Shown: positions 34,358 through 44,678, numbered from the stretch's first letter. The stretch: DNA of 64,000 nucleotides from Nostoc sp. 'Peltigera membranacea cyanobiont' 210A (GCF_002246015.1 NZ_NOLJ01000001.1:719748-783747); one strand, 5' to 3'. The notes: a model not told the origin generated them from the letters alone. Translations and numbers: made by a program.

Positions 34358-34475
34358 GGAGCAGGGGAAGCAGGGGAAGCAGGGGAAGAAAAACTATTGA
34401 TTATTGCTCAATACCCAGTCCCCAGTCCCCAATACCCAGTCCCCAGTCCCCAATACCCAGTCCCCAATACCCAGA
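34358..34475. repeat. Short tandem repeats before ycf3
   Basis: GCAGGGGAA units (34365-34388) are followed by six or so CAGTCCC/CAATACC heptads (34410-34470). An open frame through them (34328-34534) is a by-product of the repeats. Confidence 0.7.
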
Positions 34476-34482
34476 GAGAAAT

Positions 34483-35004
34483 ATGCCAAGAACACAAAAG
34501 AACGATAATTTTATTGACAAATCCTTTACTGTGATGGCGGATATCATTCTGAAGATTCTGCCAACCAACAAAAAAGCTAAAGAAGCGTTTGTTTATTATC
34601 GAGATGGTATGTCGGCCCAAGCGGAAGGGGAATATGCTGAGGCATTGGAATACTATGAAGAAGCTCTAACACTAGAGGAAGATACCAACGATCGCGGCTA
34701 TATTTTCTACAATATGGGGCTAATTTATGCCAGCAATGGCGACCATAACAAGGCTTTAGAACTGTATCACCAGGCAATTGAGTTAAACCCACGGATGCCC
34801 CAAGCCTTGAACAACATCGCTGTGATTTACCACCATCAAGGCGAAAAAGAAAAAGAATCTGGAGATAACGAGGCTGGCGAAGCACTTTTTGACCAAGCAG
34901 CAGACTATTGGATTCGAGCTATTCGCATGGCCCCCAATAACTATGTCGAAGCTCAAAACTGGCTGAAAACCACTGGGCGATCGCAAATTGACGTATTCTT
35001 TTAG
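34483..35004 (+). CDS. ycf3: Photosystem I assembly protein Ycf3
   Basis: The 173-residue protein starts [20 protein letters not shown], the characteristic Ycf3 start, and ends with [13 protein letters not shown]. It holds three TPR units (residues 35-68, 72-105 with [20 protein letters not shown], and 120-155). Ycf3 acts at the thylakoid membrane as a chaperone for assembling the photosystem I core. Length and order match the family. It has no operon partner; tandem repeats flank both sides. Confidence 0.96.
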   Translation: MPRTQKNDNFIDKSFTVMADIILKILPTNKKAKEAFVYYRDGMSAQAEGEYAEALEYYEEALTLEEDTNDRGYIFYNMGLIYASNGDHNKALELYHQAIELNPRMPQALNNIAVIYHHQGEKEKESGDNEAGEALFDQAADYWIRAIRMAPNNYVEAQNWLKTTGRSQIDVFF

Positions 35005-35165
35005 TCATTAGTCATTAGTTCTTTGTCATTTGCTAAGGACTAATGACCAATGATAAATGACCAATGACCAATGACCAATGACCAATACTTCTCTACGAGA
35101 GGCTGCGCCAACGACTACGCGGTAGTTGAGCGCAGTCGAAACTCAGGACAAGCTCAGTACAAGTG
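35005..35165. repeat. Tandem heptad repeats and dispersed repeat before gatC
   Basis: AGTCATT and TGACCAA heptads are tandemly repeated (35006-35085); the two groups are complementary and can fold together. A dispersed repeat with CTTCTCTACGAGAGGCTGCG and TTGAGCGCAGTCGAAACTC (35089-35143) follows. The latter motif also forms the hairpin at 59489-59538. Confidence 0.7.
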
Positions 35166-35179
35166 ACAAATGACAATTT

Positions 35180-35470
35180 ATGATTGACCAAGAACAAGTT
35201 CACAAAGTAGCCAATCTTGCTCGTTTAGAATTGACTCCAGAAGAAGAGAAACAATTCACTACCCAGTTGGGAAGTATTCTGGACTATATCGAACAATTGA
35301 ATGAACTTGATGTCAGTGATGTGCTGCCAACAACACGTGCAATTGATGTCAGCAATATCACACGAGAGGATGAATTACAACCCTATCCTGACCGAGAAAG
35401 TATTCTCAACAGTGCGCCTGAACAGGAAGGCGAATTTTTCAAAGTACCAAAAATCCTCAATGCTGAATAG
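35180..35470 (+). CDS. gatC: Aspartyl/glutamyl-tRNA amidotransferase subunit C
   Basis: The 96-residue protein has the GatC pattern: [32 protein letters not shown], and the C-terminal [10 protein letters not shown]. GatC is the small scaffold of GatCAB, which converts Glu-tRNA(Gln) (and Asp-tRNA(Asn)) to the correctly charged forms; cyanobacteria depend on it. The gatA and gatB genes are not adjacent. Confidence 0.94.
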   Translation: MIDQEQVHKVANLARLELTPEEEKQFTTQLGSILDYIEQLNELDVSDVLPTTRAIDVSNITREDELQPYPDRESILNSAPEQEGEFFKVPKILNAE

Positions 35471-35822
35471 TCAAACAATTTGGGATTTTAGATTTGCAAT
35501 TTTAGATTGACGATAGCGCAGCGTAAAGTCTTCTCTTCTCACAAAGGGAGACGCTATGCGTAACTTGCTTCCACAAAGTGGTACGAGAGGCTTGTCTGCG
35601 ACACTTGCAGGAGTAAGCCAACGGCCTAGCAACTCTTAGAGATGCTACCGCGTAGCTTGTTTCTCCGTAGGAGTACGCTTAGAGCAAGTCCTAACAACGT
35701 ATACTTAAATTTGTTTCCCGCACAAGGGGCGGGGAAGCAAAACATACATAAGTTATGTTGAACATTTGTTTACATTCTTGGCAACTATTAAAACACTTGT
35801 CCGTACTGCCAAAGTATGTTCT
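35471..35822. repeat. Dispersed repeat cluster between gatC and the MoaD-like gene
   Basis: About 35508-35695 is built of Nostoc-type dispersed repeats: GATAGCGCAGCGTAAAG, AGACGCTATGCGTAACTTGC, TTCCACAAAGTGGTACGAG, CTACCGCGTAGCTTG. No gene is present, and the pieces recur in other gaps of the window. Confidence 0.65.
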
Positions 35823-36083
35823 ATGTCTAAATCTGTAATTACTGTTACTGTCAAATTGTTCGCTGCTTATCAAGAAGCCTTTAGGGTTTCGGAACTAGTG
35901 CTGGAATTTCCTAATAGTATCCCAGTCAAAGCAGTATGCGATCGCCTCATAGCTGAACACCCTGAACTCTCACAGTGGCGCGATATAACCCGTTTTGGGA
36001 TTAATTTGATATTTGTCGAACCAGATACCCTACTACAAGATGGGGATGAGGTTGTGTTGATTCCACCAGTCAGTGGCGGCTAG
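35823..36083 (+). CDS. MoaD/ThiS-type sulfur-carrier protein
   Basis: ATG at 35823 gives 86 residues; an upstream TTG extension is unlikely. It has a ubiquitin-like beta-grasp fold: VTVKLFAAYQEAFRVSELVLEF at the start, DGDEVVLIPPVSGG at the end. The terminal Gly-Gly is the site that is adenylated by an E1-like enzyme (MoeB/MoeZ/ThiF) and thiocarboxylated. No molybdopterin or thiamin gene adjoins it. It could serve the MoeZ-like E1 at 56870-58042; that link is inferred. Confidence 0.87.
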   Translation: MSKSVITVTVKLFAAYQEAFRVSELVLEFPNSIPVKAVCDRLIAEHPELSQWRDITRFGINLIFVEPDTLLQDGDEVVLIPPVSGG

Positions 36084-36151
36084 GAAAAGAGTTAGGAGTT
36101 AGGAGTTAGGAGTGATAAATTAAAGATTCAAAACTTCTAACTCATAACTAT

Positions 36152-37012
36152 TTAAAGAGAATTGGTCTGAGCAGTTAGCTTTATTAAGTTATCTAACTCT
36201 TGCTGCATCTGACTAACAACTAATTCATAACATTCATTGACATAGTAGCGATCGCTAGCGGCTTCACGGCCGTAGCGTTCAAATACAATTGGCGGACAAA
36301 CCCGCGTGTAGATGGGCACTGGCAATGGAATATTGGGTAATGGGCCAATTGCTAATCCCCAAGGTAGTCCGAGATAGATTGGAAAAACTTCTGGATCGAT
36401 ACCTAATAGCCAAGGCATCCCCCATTCGTGGAGTTGCTGCACAACTTTGTAGCAGTCAGCGATAACAATGAGTGTATCGTGAGCGCCCCATGAAATCATA
36501 GGCACAATCGGCACATTTTCCCGTAACGCTAACTTGATAAATCCTTGTCGCCCCGCAAGGTAGATTTTGTTACGTAAATAATGCGGCCGGAAGACATCTT
36601 CGGCTCCACCGGGATAAACTAGCACACTCGCTCCAGAGCGCAAGGCAGTATAAGCCATTTTTGGATGGGCAATGATTGCTCCAGCCTTGGCGGCCATCTG
36701 GGCTAGTGGCGGGCTAACCTGCCAAGCCTTGGGATGCATCAAACCATAAATGGGTTTCTCTACACCAAATCTTTGGAACCAGTCGTACATCATCATTGAC
36801 ATATCTGGGGCTGCGAGTCCCCCATTGTGCGAACCAACTAATAAGACTTTTTGCTGGGGTGGAATATTATCCCAGCCACTAGTTTGAACTCGGAAATAGT
36901 AGTGATACAAAAACCCAAATAGGGGCATCAGAGATTCTATGAACTTTGGATCTCGCTCATCCAAAGACCAACCGAGTTTTTTGTTTAATAAATGTTGCTT
37001 TTTTAACATCAA
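36152..37012 (-). CDS. Lysophospholipid/glycerol acyltransferase family protein
   Basis: The 286-residue protein has the acyltransferase active-site motif in the form GSHNGGLAAPD (His followed four residues later by the acidic residue, HX4D-like), then VLVYPGGAEDVFRPH, the substrate-binding EGTR-like block, and IVPMISWGAHDT. The layout is closest to diacylglycerol- or monoacylglycerol-acyltransferase-like proteins of bacteria. It presumably transfers an acyl group to a lipid acceptor at the membrane; the exact acceptor is unknown. Confidence 0.82.
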   Translation of the reverse strand: MMLKKQHLLNKKLGWSLDERDPKFIESLMPLFGFLYHYYFRVQTSGWDNIPPQQKVLLVGSHNGGLAAPDMSMMMYDWFQRFGVEKPIYGLMHPKAWQVSPPLAQMAAKAGAIIAHPKMAYTALRSGASVLVYPGGAEDVFRPHYLRNKIYLAGRQGFIKLALRENVPIVPMISWGAHDTLIVIADCYKVVQQLHEWGMPWLLGIDPEVFPIYLGLPWGLAIGPLPNIPLPVPIYTRVCPPIVFERYGREAASDRYYVNECYELVVSQMQQELDNLIKLTAQTNSL

Positions 37013-37278
37013 GGCATTCTAACAGCATTGGCAAAGTTCAAACAATCCCTTGTTTAGATATAACTCAATACGGTTGGGTTAAAGCTAAAACTCTGTATTA
37101 AAGTCAATATAGACGCGTAGCAGTTGATTTTATTTAATTGCGATCGCTTAATCATTAGATATTTGGTGAAATTAAATATGCGTTATCCATAACCCTTGTA
37201 GAGACATAGCATTACTACGCCTCTAAATTACTTTCCACTCATATTTTTGCCACATCGCGGCGATTAATTTGGTGATGT

Positions 37279-37761
37279 CTATCGAGTAGTTGCTGGTTTT
37301 GAACGCTGCTGTTGGTAAAAACCCACAACTTTTTGAAGATATGTAGCAGTAAATCCGCTGTTGCAGCCTGTATAGCTGCCAGTCATCCACCAGCAACCGA
37401 CGCCACGCACAGCAGCAATTTCATTATTATTGGTGGCGAGAAATTGCTTGTTAAACTCACGGCGCGTGATGCAAGAAACAACTTGACGTGCCTTCGCGGG
37501 GCTATTTTCAAACTGCGTTGGTGTTAGTTCTTGTTTAAGACAATATTTTGACCAGCCTTTTAAGGTTTCTGGTTTAACTTGCCATTCATTGTAAAGTCCA
37601 TCATTTGCGGTGCCGGTCTGCGGTGCAGCTAGTCGCAACGCTTCTACCATTGCCGCGACTTGGGCATTAGAAACCTGTTGTTGTGCTTGAGCTAACAATG
37701 ATGATAGTCCAAAGCTGACAATCACTCCGCTAAGTAGTAATGCTATCGGGTTTCTCCTCAT
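37279..37761 (-). CDS. Exported hypothetical protein
   Basis: I place the start at ATG 37761 (MRRNPIALLLSGVIVSFG), which yields a clear signal peptide ending near LAQAQQ; the frame runs upstream to 37827 but that extension would mask it. The mature part, about 138 residues, contains four cysteines (KYCLKQ, VSCITRR, GCWWMTGSYTGC) that suggest disulphides and an exported location. I do not recognise a family. It is flanked by intergenic gaps on both sides. Confidence 0.65.
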   Translation of the reverse strand: MRRNPIALLLSGVIVSFGLSSLLAQAQQQVSNAQVAAMVEALRLAAPQTGTANDGLYNEWQVKPETLKGWSKYCLKQELTPTQFENSPAKARQVVSCITRREFNKQFLATNNNEIAAVRGVGCWWMTGSYTGCNSGFTATYLQKVVGFYQQQRSKPATTR

Positions 37762-37873
37762 GATTTTGGACTTATTTTTAGATACCAATATGTAGGATAC
37801 TACGTTTTTACACTTAGCAATTATCAAAGATTAGAGTGAATTGGACATGGGAAAGAGGACTTGGGGACAAGGG

Positions 37874-37993
37874 CAAATGGCACTAAGAAAAGCTGTAAAC
37901 TATGCTGTATAAGCATTACAAGTATCGATTCGTTAATAGCAGTGGACGCTTGGCTGCGTAGGCGACTGTTTCGGCTTTTCTTAGTACCATTTG
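37874..37993. mobile_element. MITE-like element after an RTX gene
   Basis: CAAATGGCACTAAGAAAAGC at 37874-37893 is inverted, with one mismatch, at 37973-37993, enclosing 120 bp of non-coding DNA. It ends four bases from the RTX stop codon. The same terminal sequence recurs at 40974-40993 beside an IS4-type transposase relic, so the element is probably a non-autonomous derivative of that IS. Confidence 0.65.
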
Positions 37994-37996
37994 TCT

Positions 37997-40534
37997 TTAG
38001 GCTACAGTGATTCCTAGCGTATAAGAACCAGGATCAAAAGAGCCAGAACTGAAAATTCCGCCATTTTGAGGGAAGTAATCATAATCACTTACTGAAATGG
38101 AGTAAGTACCTGCCCCTAGTGAAGCGGTGATTGATTGAGAAGTACTGGAACTCTGTAAGCTCCCGGCACTATTAAATAGGCCGAGAACTGGATAGATACC
38201 GCTATAATTCGGCGTGTTAATAGTCACAGTTCCTGGGTTAGCTAAAGAAAATGTGAAAAAGTCGAAATCAGGATTGTTCCCTGGAAGTCTTGCCAGTTGA
38301 GCAGAGGTATTAACTTCTGAACCTGATGTTAAAGTACCTAGCTTCTCAGCAGTGGCTAGTGTATTGTTTGTCCCTTGTGCAGCATTTTCTTTCTCGTAGA
38401 ACAGGAAGTCGTCACTATCAAGCTTCAGAGGCGATGTTTGCACAACACCAATGAGTTCATCTAGCTCTCCTGAGTTGTCCAGGAATACCCTTGTATCGGC
38501 TCCCACAGTCTGCAAGCGATAGTCTGCCAGTGTTCCTTTGAGCTGGATTGTATCTTCGTTGGAGTTGAAGCCACTAATGGTAGCGTAGTCTGCCAAACCA
38601 CTATTTCCACTGTTGTTATCGTCATAAAAGACATTAGTAGCATCTCCAAGTAAGAACTGATCTTCCCCAGGCCCTCCAGTTAGGGTATCAATCTCCCCTA
38701 ATCCAGGAGAATCAGAACCGTTAGTATCAACGCCTATGAGGACATCATTTCCAGGCCCTCCAAGGAGAGTGTCATTACCGACCCCGCCACCGAGGGTGTC
38801 ATCGCCTTCTCCTCCTTCGATTTGGTCATTGCCAGCCCCGCCAAACAGGCTATCATTCCCATCCTCGCCCAATACGAGGTCATTACCTTCCTGACCATCA
38901 AGAAAGTCATCACTATCCCCACCAAGCAAGGTGTCATTGCCGCCTCTGCCAAAGAGGGTATCACTGCTGCCTCCTCCAATCAGGGAGTCGTTAAAACTAG
39001 AACCAAAGACTTGCTCGATATTGAACAGGACATCATTCCCATCTCCCCCACTGGCAGTTCCAGTGCTAAGGTCAACGGTGACTCCGGCAGTGGCATTTAA
39101 ATAATCAGCAGTATCAATGCCAGTCCCACCAAAGAGTTGGTCATCCCCGCCTCCACCTTGGAGTTGATCGTCGCCGTCCCCACCAAGCAGAATGTCATTG
39201 CCGCTGCCGCCTAGCAGGGTATCATTGCCTTCTCTACTAATGAGAGTGTCACTCCCGTCCTCACCAAAGAGTTGGTCATTGCCAGCCCCACCAAGCAGGA
39301 TGTCAATGCCGCTACCGCCAAGCAGGGAGTCATTGCCGTACCCGCCATTGATAAAGTCGTCGTTAGCCCCGCCAAGGAGGGTGTCATTGCCGTTATCGCC
39401 AAAGAGGCGGTCATTACCAGCCTCACCATTAACAAAGTCATTCCCGTCCCCAGCACTGATGAAGAAGTCATTGCCAGCTCCGCCAAGGATGGTGTCATTG
39501 AACCTAGAACCAACGATTCTTTCAATCTCCAACAGGACATCATTCCTGCCCTGCCCTGTAGCGGTTCCAGTGGCAAGGTTAATCGTGACTCCGGCAGTGG
39601 CACTGAAATAATCAGCAGTATCAACACCAACTCCACCCAAGAGTTGGTTATTGCCAGTCCCACTACGCAAGGTGTCATCGCCAGCCCCACCACGGACAAT
39701 ATCGTTGCCATCCTCGCCATCCAGCAGGTCATTGCCAACTCCACCATCAAGCAGGTCATTGCCACCTCTACCAAAGAGGTTGTCATTACCGCGCCCGCCA
39801 GTTAGGGAATCGTTGAAACCAGAACCAAAGACTTGTTCGATATTAAACAGGACATCATTCCCTGCCCCACCACTGGCAGTTCCAGTCGCCAGGTTGACGG
39901 TGACACCGGCAGTGCTATTTGAATAGTCAGCAGTATCATTGCCAGTCCCACCAAAGATTTTGTCATCCCCGTCCCCTCCTTCTAGTCGGTCATGGCCAGC
40001 CCCGCCAAGGATGGTGTCATCGCCAGCCTGACCAGTCAAGTTGTCATTGCCATCCTCACCATCAATCTGGTCATCGCCAGCCCCGCCAAGGAGGGTGTCA
40101 AACCCTTCCCCGCCAAAGAGTTGGTCGTCATCGTCTTCTCCAGCGAGTCGGTCATTTCCGTCCCCGCCTTCGAGAAGGTCATTGCCAGATCCAGCAAGGA
40201 AAGCATCATTACCGAACCCACCAAGCAGGGTGTCGTCACCGCCTTTGCCAAGGAGTTGATCGTCCTCCTCCTCGCCATCGAGAAGGTCATTGCCAGATCC
40301 ACCAAGGAGGACATCATCGCCGAACCCACCAAGTAGGGTGTTCTCGCCGTCCTCACCATTGAGAAGGTCATTGCCGTCCTCGCCATTAAGCGAGTCATTG
40401 CCAGCCCCACCCAAGAGGTCATCATTGCCGCCCCGACCAAAGAGGTTATCATCACCGCCCTGACCAAGGATAGCGTCATTCTCAAACGTGCCAATTAGAG
40501 TGTTATTCTGGTTGTCTCCAATAATGTCTGCCAT
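37997..40534 (-). CDS. Large RTX calcium-binding protein with PPC-type C-terminus
   Basis: The 845-residue protein is dominated by RTX repeats ([19 protein letters not shown]) at residues 3-205, 240-300, 340-450 and 500-615. They are interrupted by three modules with [22 protein letters not shown]-terminal domain (about 735-845) resembles the PPC fold and is collinear with the protein at 28090-29880. The start [15 protein letters not shown] has no Sec signal, fitting type I export. Codons in the repeats are GC-rich compared with the neighbours. Function (adhesin, matrix or enzyme-like) cannot be told. Confidence 0.86.
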   Translation of the reverse strand: MADIIGDNQNNTLIGTFENDAILGQGGDDNLFGRGGNDDLLGGAGNDSLNGEDGNDLLNGEDGENTLLGGFGDDVLLGGSGNDLLDGEEEDDQLLGKGGDDTLLGGFGNDAFLAGSGNDLLEGGDGNDRLAGEDDDDQLFGGEGFDTLLGGAGDDQIDGEDGNDNLTGQAGDDTILGGAGHDRLEGGDGDDKIFGGTGNDTADYSNSTAGVTVNLATGTASGGAGNDVLFNIEQVFGSGFNDSLTGGRGNDNLFGRGGNDLLDGGVGNDLLDGEDGNDIVRGGAGDDTLRSGTGNNQLLGGVGVDTADYFSATAGVTINLATGTATGQGRNDVLLEIERIVGSRFNDTILGGAGNDFFISAGDGNDFVNGEAGNDRLFGDNGNDTLLGGANDDFINGGYGNDSLLGGSGIDILLGGAGNDQLFGEDGSDTLISREGNDTLLGGSGNDILLGGDGDDQLQGGGGDDQLFGGTGIDTADYLNATAGVTVDLSTGTASGGDGNDVLFNIEQVFGSSFNDSLIGGGSSDTLFGRGGNDTLLGGDSDDFLDGQEGNDLVLGEDGNDSLFGGAGNDQIEGGEGDDTLGGGVGNDTLLGGPGNDVLIGVDTNGSDSPGLGEIDTLTGGPGEDQFLLGDATNVFYDDNNSGNSGLADYATISGFNSNEDTIQLKGTLADYRLQTVGADTRVFLDNSGELDELIGVVQTSPLKLDSDDFLFYEKENAAQGTNNTLATAEKLGTLTSGSEVNTSAQLARLPGNNPDFDFFTFSLANPGTVTINTPNYSGIYPVLGLFNSAGSLQSSSTSQSITASLGAGTYSISVSDYDYFPQNGGIFSSGSFDPGSYTLGITVA

Positions 40535-40799
40535 ATCAATCCCCTCGGTTATAAGTTTGATTCAGAGATATTCGCTGGCAAAGATGTCATCTATGAGTAG
40601 CCCTGCCAGCGGAGAGAAACCCTAGATAGGTAGTTCAAATGAAATGCAGCATTTACTTAGACTGGTTTCGTAACCGCTCAATAATTCGGGGTAAATCGCT
40701 CAGTGACAAGGCTCAAATGGCGTAAAATCTTTCTGAACTGGTAGGTTGCCCCAATTTATTGAGCGGATACTTTTCAAACATCCTCTTTTCAAAAACGCC
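40535..40799. other. Intergenic region with possible left end of an IS remnant
   Basis: CAAATGGCGTAAAATCTTTC at 40714 starts like the inverted end CAAATGGCACTAAGAAAAGC seen nearby and may be the decayed left end of the transposase relic that follows. Nothing else was recognised. Confidence 0.35.
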
Positions 40800-40958
40800 T
40801 CCGAATTCATCGCACTTTGCTAAAAGTTATTGCTCACAAGGCTGTTCCCGACCGCCCAGGTCGAAGTCAACCACAAGTTCGTAAACGTCGCCTCAAAATT
40901 GTACCCCTTAATGACAAAACGCCGGCATGAATTACGTAAACAATTACAAACTGCTTAA
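40800..40958 (+). pseudogene. C-terminal relic of an IS4-type transposase
   Basis: The plus strand encodes RLRIHRTLLKVIAHKAVPDR, then PGRSQPQVRKRRLKIVPLND; after a one-base frameshift it continues RRHELRKQLQTA and stops at 40958. The RPxRxxPRxxKRRxK block is the typical end of IS4-family transposases. An inverted-end sequence (GCTTTTCTTAGTGCCATT) follows at 40974-40991. The N-terminal catalytic part is gone. Confidence 0.7.
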
Positions 40959-41081
40959 TTGATCAGCTTTTTCGCTTTTCTTAGTGCCATTCGGGACAAG
41001 GGCAAAGACTTGTTGCAAGTTCTTACCTCTTGTCACCTTGTCCCCTTGTCTCCCCTACTCCCCTGCTTCTTCCCCAAATTG

Positions 41082-42518
41082 TTAAGCTGGGTTCCAAGTG
41101 CCGTGGAAACTGTGGGGAATAACGCTAGGTAATCCTAGTTTGCAAACGGGTTCTGCATCCAGGCGATCGCTATCAAATACCCAAACTTCACTACTATGAG
41201 AATTACCATCGTATACAACAGTTAGCACCCAGGCTTGCTCAGGGTTTTGGGCATCTTGGGCGTGGATGGGTTCTGAAGGATAGCGGTTTTCTCCTAAGTC
41301 TGCTTCGGTGAGGGTTTCGGTTTTGTAGTCGAAGCGAGCGATCGCACCGAACCATTCTTTGTCTATATCCCCTCTTTGGGGCATTAATGATACATAAGTA
41401 TAGCGCCAAGGTTGCCCAACTTGCGCTCGCTGCACTACGGGAAATTCACACTTGCGATTGACAACTTGCTGCATTGCTGACACTTTAGCAGTTTGAGGAT
41501 TGAGGCGGACTTGCCACAATGTTCCTTGAGTTACTGTGTGCGTCTCACCACTTGCGAATTCTCTGAGATACTCATTAGTTTGGTGAAAATCTGCATATCG
41601 CACCATGTCCAACACCACGGAACCGTCTTCATCTTCATAGCCATTACCAAAATGCCAATTAAACCAGGCATCGGTTTCACCACGACTTACTAAGGATAAG
41701 TTTTCGCGATCGAAGATTAACACCTGGGTTCCTAATTGAGGTTCCCACAACAGAGATTCACTAAAGGTAGTCACACCAAGAATAACTGACAGCATTTTCA
41801 TCCGCAGCGGTGGCATGAAAAACACCAGATACCTTTGAGTTAAAACAAAATCATGCATTATCGAGTAGCGATCTAACTTAAAAGCAGTTTTTTGGATAAT
41901 TTTGCCAGTAGAATCGCTTTTGTAGAGATTCAGTTGTACAGAACTTCCGATACTGATTCCAAAGTTAAAAATCTCGCCTGTTTCTGAATCACGCTTGTAA
42001 TGGGCAGAATAAGGTAATCCGTTATCCAAAGCACCTAAATCATCCAATCCCTTCGTTTCTAAAGTTTGCAAATCAAGGGCGTAGGGATTTGTTGCTTCCC
42101 ATAGAGCCAATAATTTATCAGGTAGTGCCAACACTGAGGTATTCGCTGCATTCTTCATCTGTTGGCCCCAGCGCTTCCAGATGGGGCCTGGCGGATGCAT
42201 CCCATAGACACCATAAAGAAACCTATCTGCTTGAGTTTCAGCTAGATATTCTGCTGTTTGCACATAGCGATAGACTCCGGTAGCTCCTGCATCTGTGAAA
42301 TGAACGCCGAGAATTGCCCCGTCTCCATCAAACCAGTGTCCCACACGAGCGCCACCGCGTTCTAGCCGTGCGGGGCCATTGCGGTAAAGAGTGCCACGCA
42401 AGCCATCTGGAATTTTGCCAGAAATAATTGACAGTTGAGTAAGGGGAAATTCTTTTGCCGGTTCTGCGATCGCACCAGCCCAGGAATTATTTATTGACTT
42501 TTTAGTGATAGTCTGCAT
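41082..42518 (-). CDS. Carotenoid oxygenase (RPE65/apocarotenoid oxygenase family)
   Basis: ATG at 42518 (MQTITKKSINNSW) is chosen over an in-frame codon at 42575, giving 478 residues. The seven-bladed propeller family is marked by GTLYRNGPARLERGG, GHWFDGDGAI, the iron-ligand histidines in AHYKRD, MHDFVLT and WHFGNGYEDEDG, and the terminal HGTWNP. These non-haem Fe(II) enzymes cleave carotenoid or apocarotenal double bonds; cyanobacterial members include retinal-forming ACO. Substrate and cleavage site are not determined here. Confidence 0.92.
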   Translation of the reverse strand: MQTITKKSINNSWAGAIAEPAKEFPLTQLSIISGKIPDGLRGTLYRNGPARLERGGARVGHWFDGDGAILGVHFTDAGATGVYRYVQTAEYLAETQADRFLYGVYGMHPPGPIWKRWGQQMKNAANTSVLALPDKLLALWEATNPYALDLQTLETKGLDDLGALDNGLPYSAHYKRDSETGEIFNFGISIGSSVQLNLYKSDSTGKIIQKTAFKLDRYSIMHDFVLTQRYLVFFMPPLRMKMLSVILGVTTFSESLLWEPQLGTQVLIFDRENLSLVSRGETDAWFNWHFGNGYEDEDGSVVLDMVRYADFHQTNEYLREFASGETHTVTQGTLWQVRLNPQTAKVSAMQQVVNRKCEFPVVQRAQVGQPWRYTYVSLMPQRGDIDKEWFGAIARFDYKTETLTEADLGENRYPSEPIHAQDAQNPEQAWVLTVVYDGNSHSSEVWVFDSDRLDAEPVCKLGLPSVIPHSFHGTWNPA

Positions 42519-42774
42519 ACTAAAAATTCTGGAAATATTGATAATGTAGACAATTGCATTTTTACATTGTTGCAATTTTTTAAAGATGCAAAAAATGGAG
42601 TAAGCGTTGTTGGTTTATCAAAAAAGCCTGTTTTCTCCTGCCCCTCTGCTCCCGTTTGACTACGCTCACGGCAAGCCTGCCCCCCGCCTCTTTCTTTCTA
42701 CTCTGGTAAAAAATACCGAAACTATTAATATTAGAAGCATCTGCCTACTGAATACTCACTAAACTTTCCCAGCC

Positions 42775-44328
42775 ATGCCTCTGTCACGCATAGTAACGCT
42801 GATTGTCGGTCTGATCGTCATTTTGGGGCTAGCCCTATGGCTAATTGATTCCCTGTCACGCCTCTATTGGCAATTATCCTATTCGCCGTTGCTAGGCAAT
42901 TTACTGCTGTTGCTGCTGATTATCCTGATTGGAGCCTTGGTTGCAGCTTTTGTTTATTATGTATTGGTGATTAGATCCGGGGAAAAGCGATCGCGTCGCA
43001 ATCCGAAGCGAGCGACTGCGGCACAAATTCCGGCTGCTAAATCTGATGCAGCTTCTACAACTCTCCAGGCTGTGCGGCAACAGGTAGCGCAAATTCAAGA
43101 TGAAGTCACACGCCAAGCTTTATTAAGTCGCTCGCGAGAGATTGAAGCCAACCTCGCACGGGGTGAAATTCAAGTAGTGGTATTTGGTACGGGGAGCGCA
43201 GGCAAAACTTCTCTAGTTAATGCGATTATGGGACGCATGGTCGGTCAAGTAGATGCACCGATGGGTACAACTCAGGTTGGAGAAACCTATTGTCTGCGGT
43301 TGAAGGGATTAGAACGCAAGATTTTAATTACGGATACGCCGGGGATTTTAGAAGCAGGGGTGGCAGGAACGGAACGGGAACAGATGGCGCGAGAACTGGC
43401 GACAGAAGCAGATTTACTGTTGTTTGTGGTAGATAATGACTTACGACGCTCAGAATATGAGCCGTTGCGAGGGTTGGCAGAAATTGGGAAGCGATCGCTC
43501 CTAGTTCTCAACAAAACTGATTTATATACAGATGAAGATAAAGAATCCATCCTCGCGAGATTGCGCCAACGGGTACGGGGATTTATTGCTACTAATGACG
43601 TGGTAGCGATCGCTGCTAATCCGCAACCTGCACAACTAGAAACTGGCGAAACCTTCCAGCCGGAACCGGATATTGTCCCTTTGCTGCGGCGCACGGCTGC
43701 TGTTTTACGCGCCGAAGGTGAAGATTTGGTGGCGGATAATATTCTTTTGCAATCTCTGCGATTGGGAGACGAAGCGCGAAAACTCATCGATGGCCAGCGT
43801 CGCCGTCAAGCTGACAAAATAGTAGAACGGTTTCAATGGATTGGTGCTGGTGTGGTATCAGTTACGCCGATACCAGTTGTAGATTTATTGGCGACAGCCG
43901 CAGTCAACGCTCAAATGGTTGTGGAAATTGGTAGAGTGTATGGCTGTGAATTGAATATGGAACGAGGACGAGAATTAGCTCTTTCTTTAGCGAAAACCAT
44001 CGCTAGTTTAGGCATTGTCAAAGGAGCAATTCAATTATTATCTACAGCGTTGCAACTTAATGTTGCCACCTTTATTATTGGTAGAGCAATTCAAGGCGTG
44101 ACAGCAGCTTATTTAACGCGAATTGCTGGTAAAAGTTTTATTGAATATTTTCGCCATGACCAAGATTGGGGTGATGGGGGAATGACGGAAGTTGTACAGC
44201 GACAGTTTCAAATAAATCGCAGAGATGAATTTATTAAAGCTTTTATTCAGGAAGCGATCGCACGGGTAGTGAAGCCATTACAAGATAAATCTGAGGCGGT
44301 TGAGGAAGATACGGAAGCTAAGGGTTAG
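42775..44328 (+). CDS. Membrane GTPase with DUF697 C-terminal domain
   Basis: The 517-residue protein begins with two membrane helices (4-26 and 41-66). A GTPase domain follows with P-loop GTGSAGKTS (138-146), DTPG for switch II and NKTD for guanine specificity. Residues 340-500 are a DUF697-type helical domain with hydrophobic stretches (GAGVVSVTPIPVVDLLATAAV). This layout is found throughout cyanobacteria; the role, perhaps in membrane or envelope homeostasis, is not known. It is divergent from the carotenoid oxygenase. Confidence 0.88.
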   Translation: MPLSRIVTLIVGLIVILGLALWLIDSLSRLYWQLSYSPLLGNLLLLLLIILIGALVAAFVYYVLVIRSGEKRSRRNPKRATAAQIPAAKSDAASTTLQAVRQQVAQIQDEVTRQALLSRSREIEANLARGEIQVVVFGTGSAGKTSLVNAIMGRMVGQVDAPMGTTQVGETYCLRLKGLERKILITDTPGILEAGVAGTEREQMARELATEADLLLFVVDNDLRRSEYEPLRGLAEIGKRSLLVLNKTDLYTDEDKESILARLRQRVRGFIATNDVVAIAANPQPAQLETGETFQPEPDIVPLLRRTAAVLRAEGEDLVADNILLQSLRLGDEARKLIDGQRRRQADKIVERFQWIGAGVVSVTPIPVVDLLATAAVNAQMVVEIGRVYGCELNMERGRELALSLAKTIASLGIVKGAIQLLSTALQLNVATFIIGRAIQGVTAAYLTRIAGKSFIEYFRHDQDWGDGGMTEVVQRQFQINRRDEFIKAFIQEAIARVVKPLQDKSEAVEEDTEAKG

Positions 44329-44441
44329 GAGATTCTGAGAAGAGGAGGGCAATATTTATTTTTGGTAAATTACAGTTGATTTGTAACCGTTCACAGGGTT
44401 AACGAGTGAATAAGGGTTACAGGCCAATGGCACTTGCGTAA

Positions 44442-44678
44442 TTAATCCTCCAGTCGTGCCATCACCACTTCACCACCTACTACGTCTCCACGTTTGATAG
44501 AAGCCAGCCCATCCGCTAGTTTTTTCTTAGTTTCTTCTTCCCATTCCTGATAACCCTTTTCCCATTCTTCCAGCAGTTTCAATGCTTTCACAATGACATC
44601 TTCAGCATTTTCATATCTACCTGTAGCAATTCGGGTTTGTATAAATTGCTCGTATTCCGCTTGAAGTTGGATGTTCAT
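44442..44678 (-). CDS. ParD-like (type II) antitoxin, orphan
   Basis: The 78-residue protein has the ParD/CopG style: MNIQLQAEYEQFIQTRIATGRYENAEDVIVKAL followed by an acidic helical tail. Such proteins repress their operon through a ribbon-helix-helix and neutralise a ParE-type toxin. The 110 bases downstream contain no toxin frame, so it is orphaned or acts in trans. Confidence 0.75.
   Translation of the reverse strand: MNIQLQAEYEQFIQTRIATGRYENAEDVIVKALKLLEEWEKGYQEWEEETKKKLADGLASIKRGDVVGGEVVMARLED

Noticed and set aside
34328..34534. 68-codon frame before ycf3
   Set aside because: It is a by-product of CAGTCCC and GCAGGGG tandem repeats and overlaps the ycf3 start.
35041..35085. Possible CRISPR-like array of TGACCAA units
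   Set aside because: The units are contiguous heptads without unique spacers, so this is a short tandem repeat and not a CRISPR array.
39192..39926. Long plus-strand frames rich in Pro, Leu and Ser
   Set aside because: They are antisense readings of the regular RTX repeats of the minus-strand gene.
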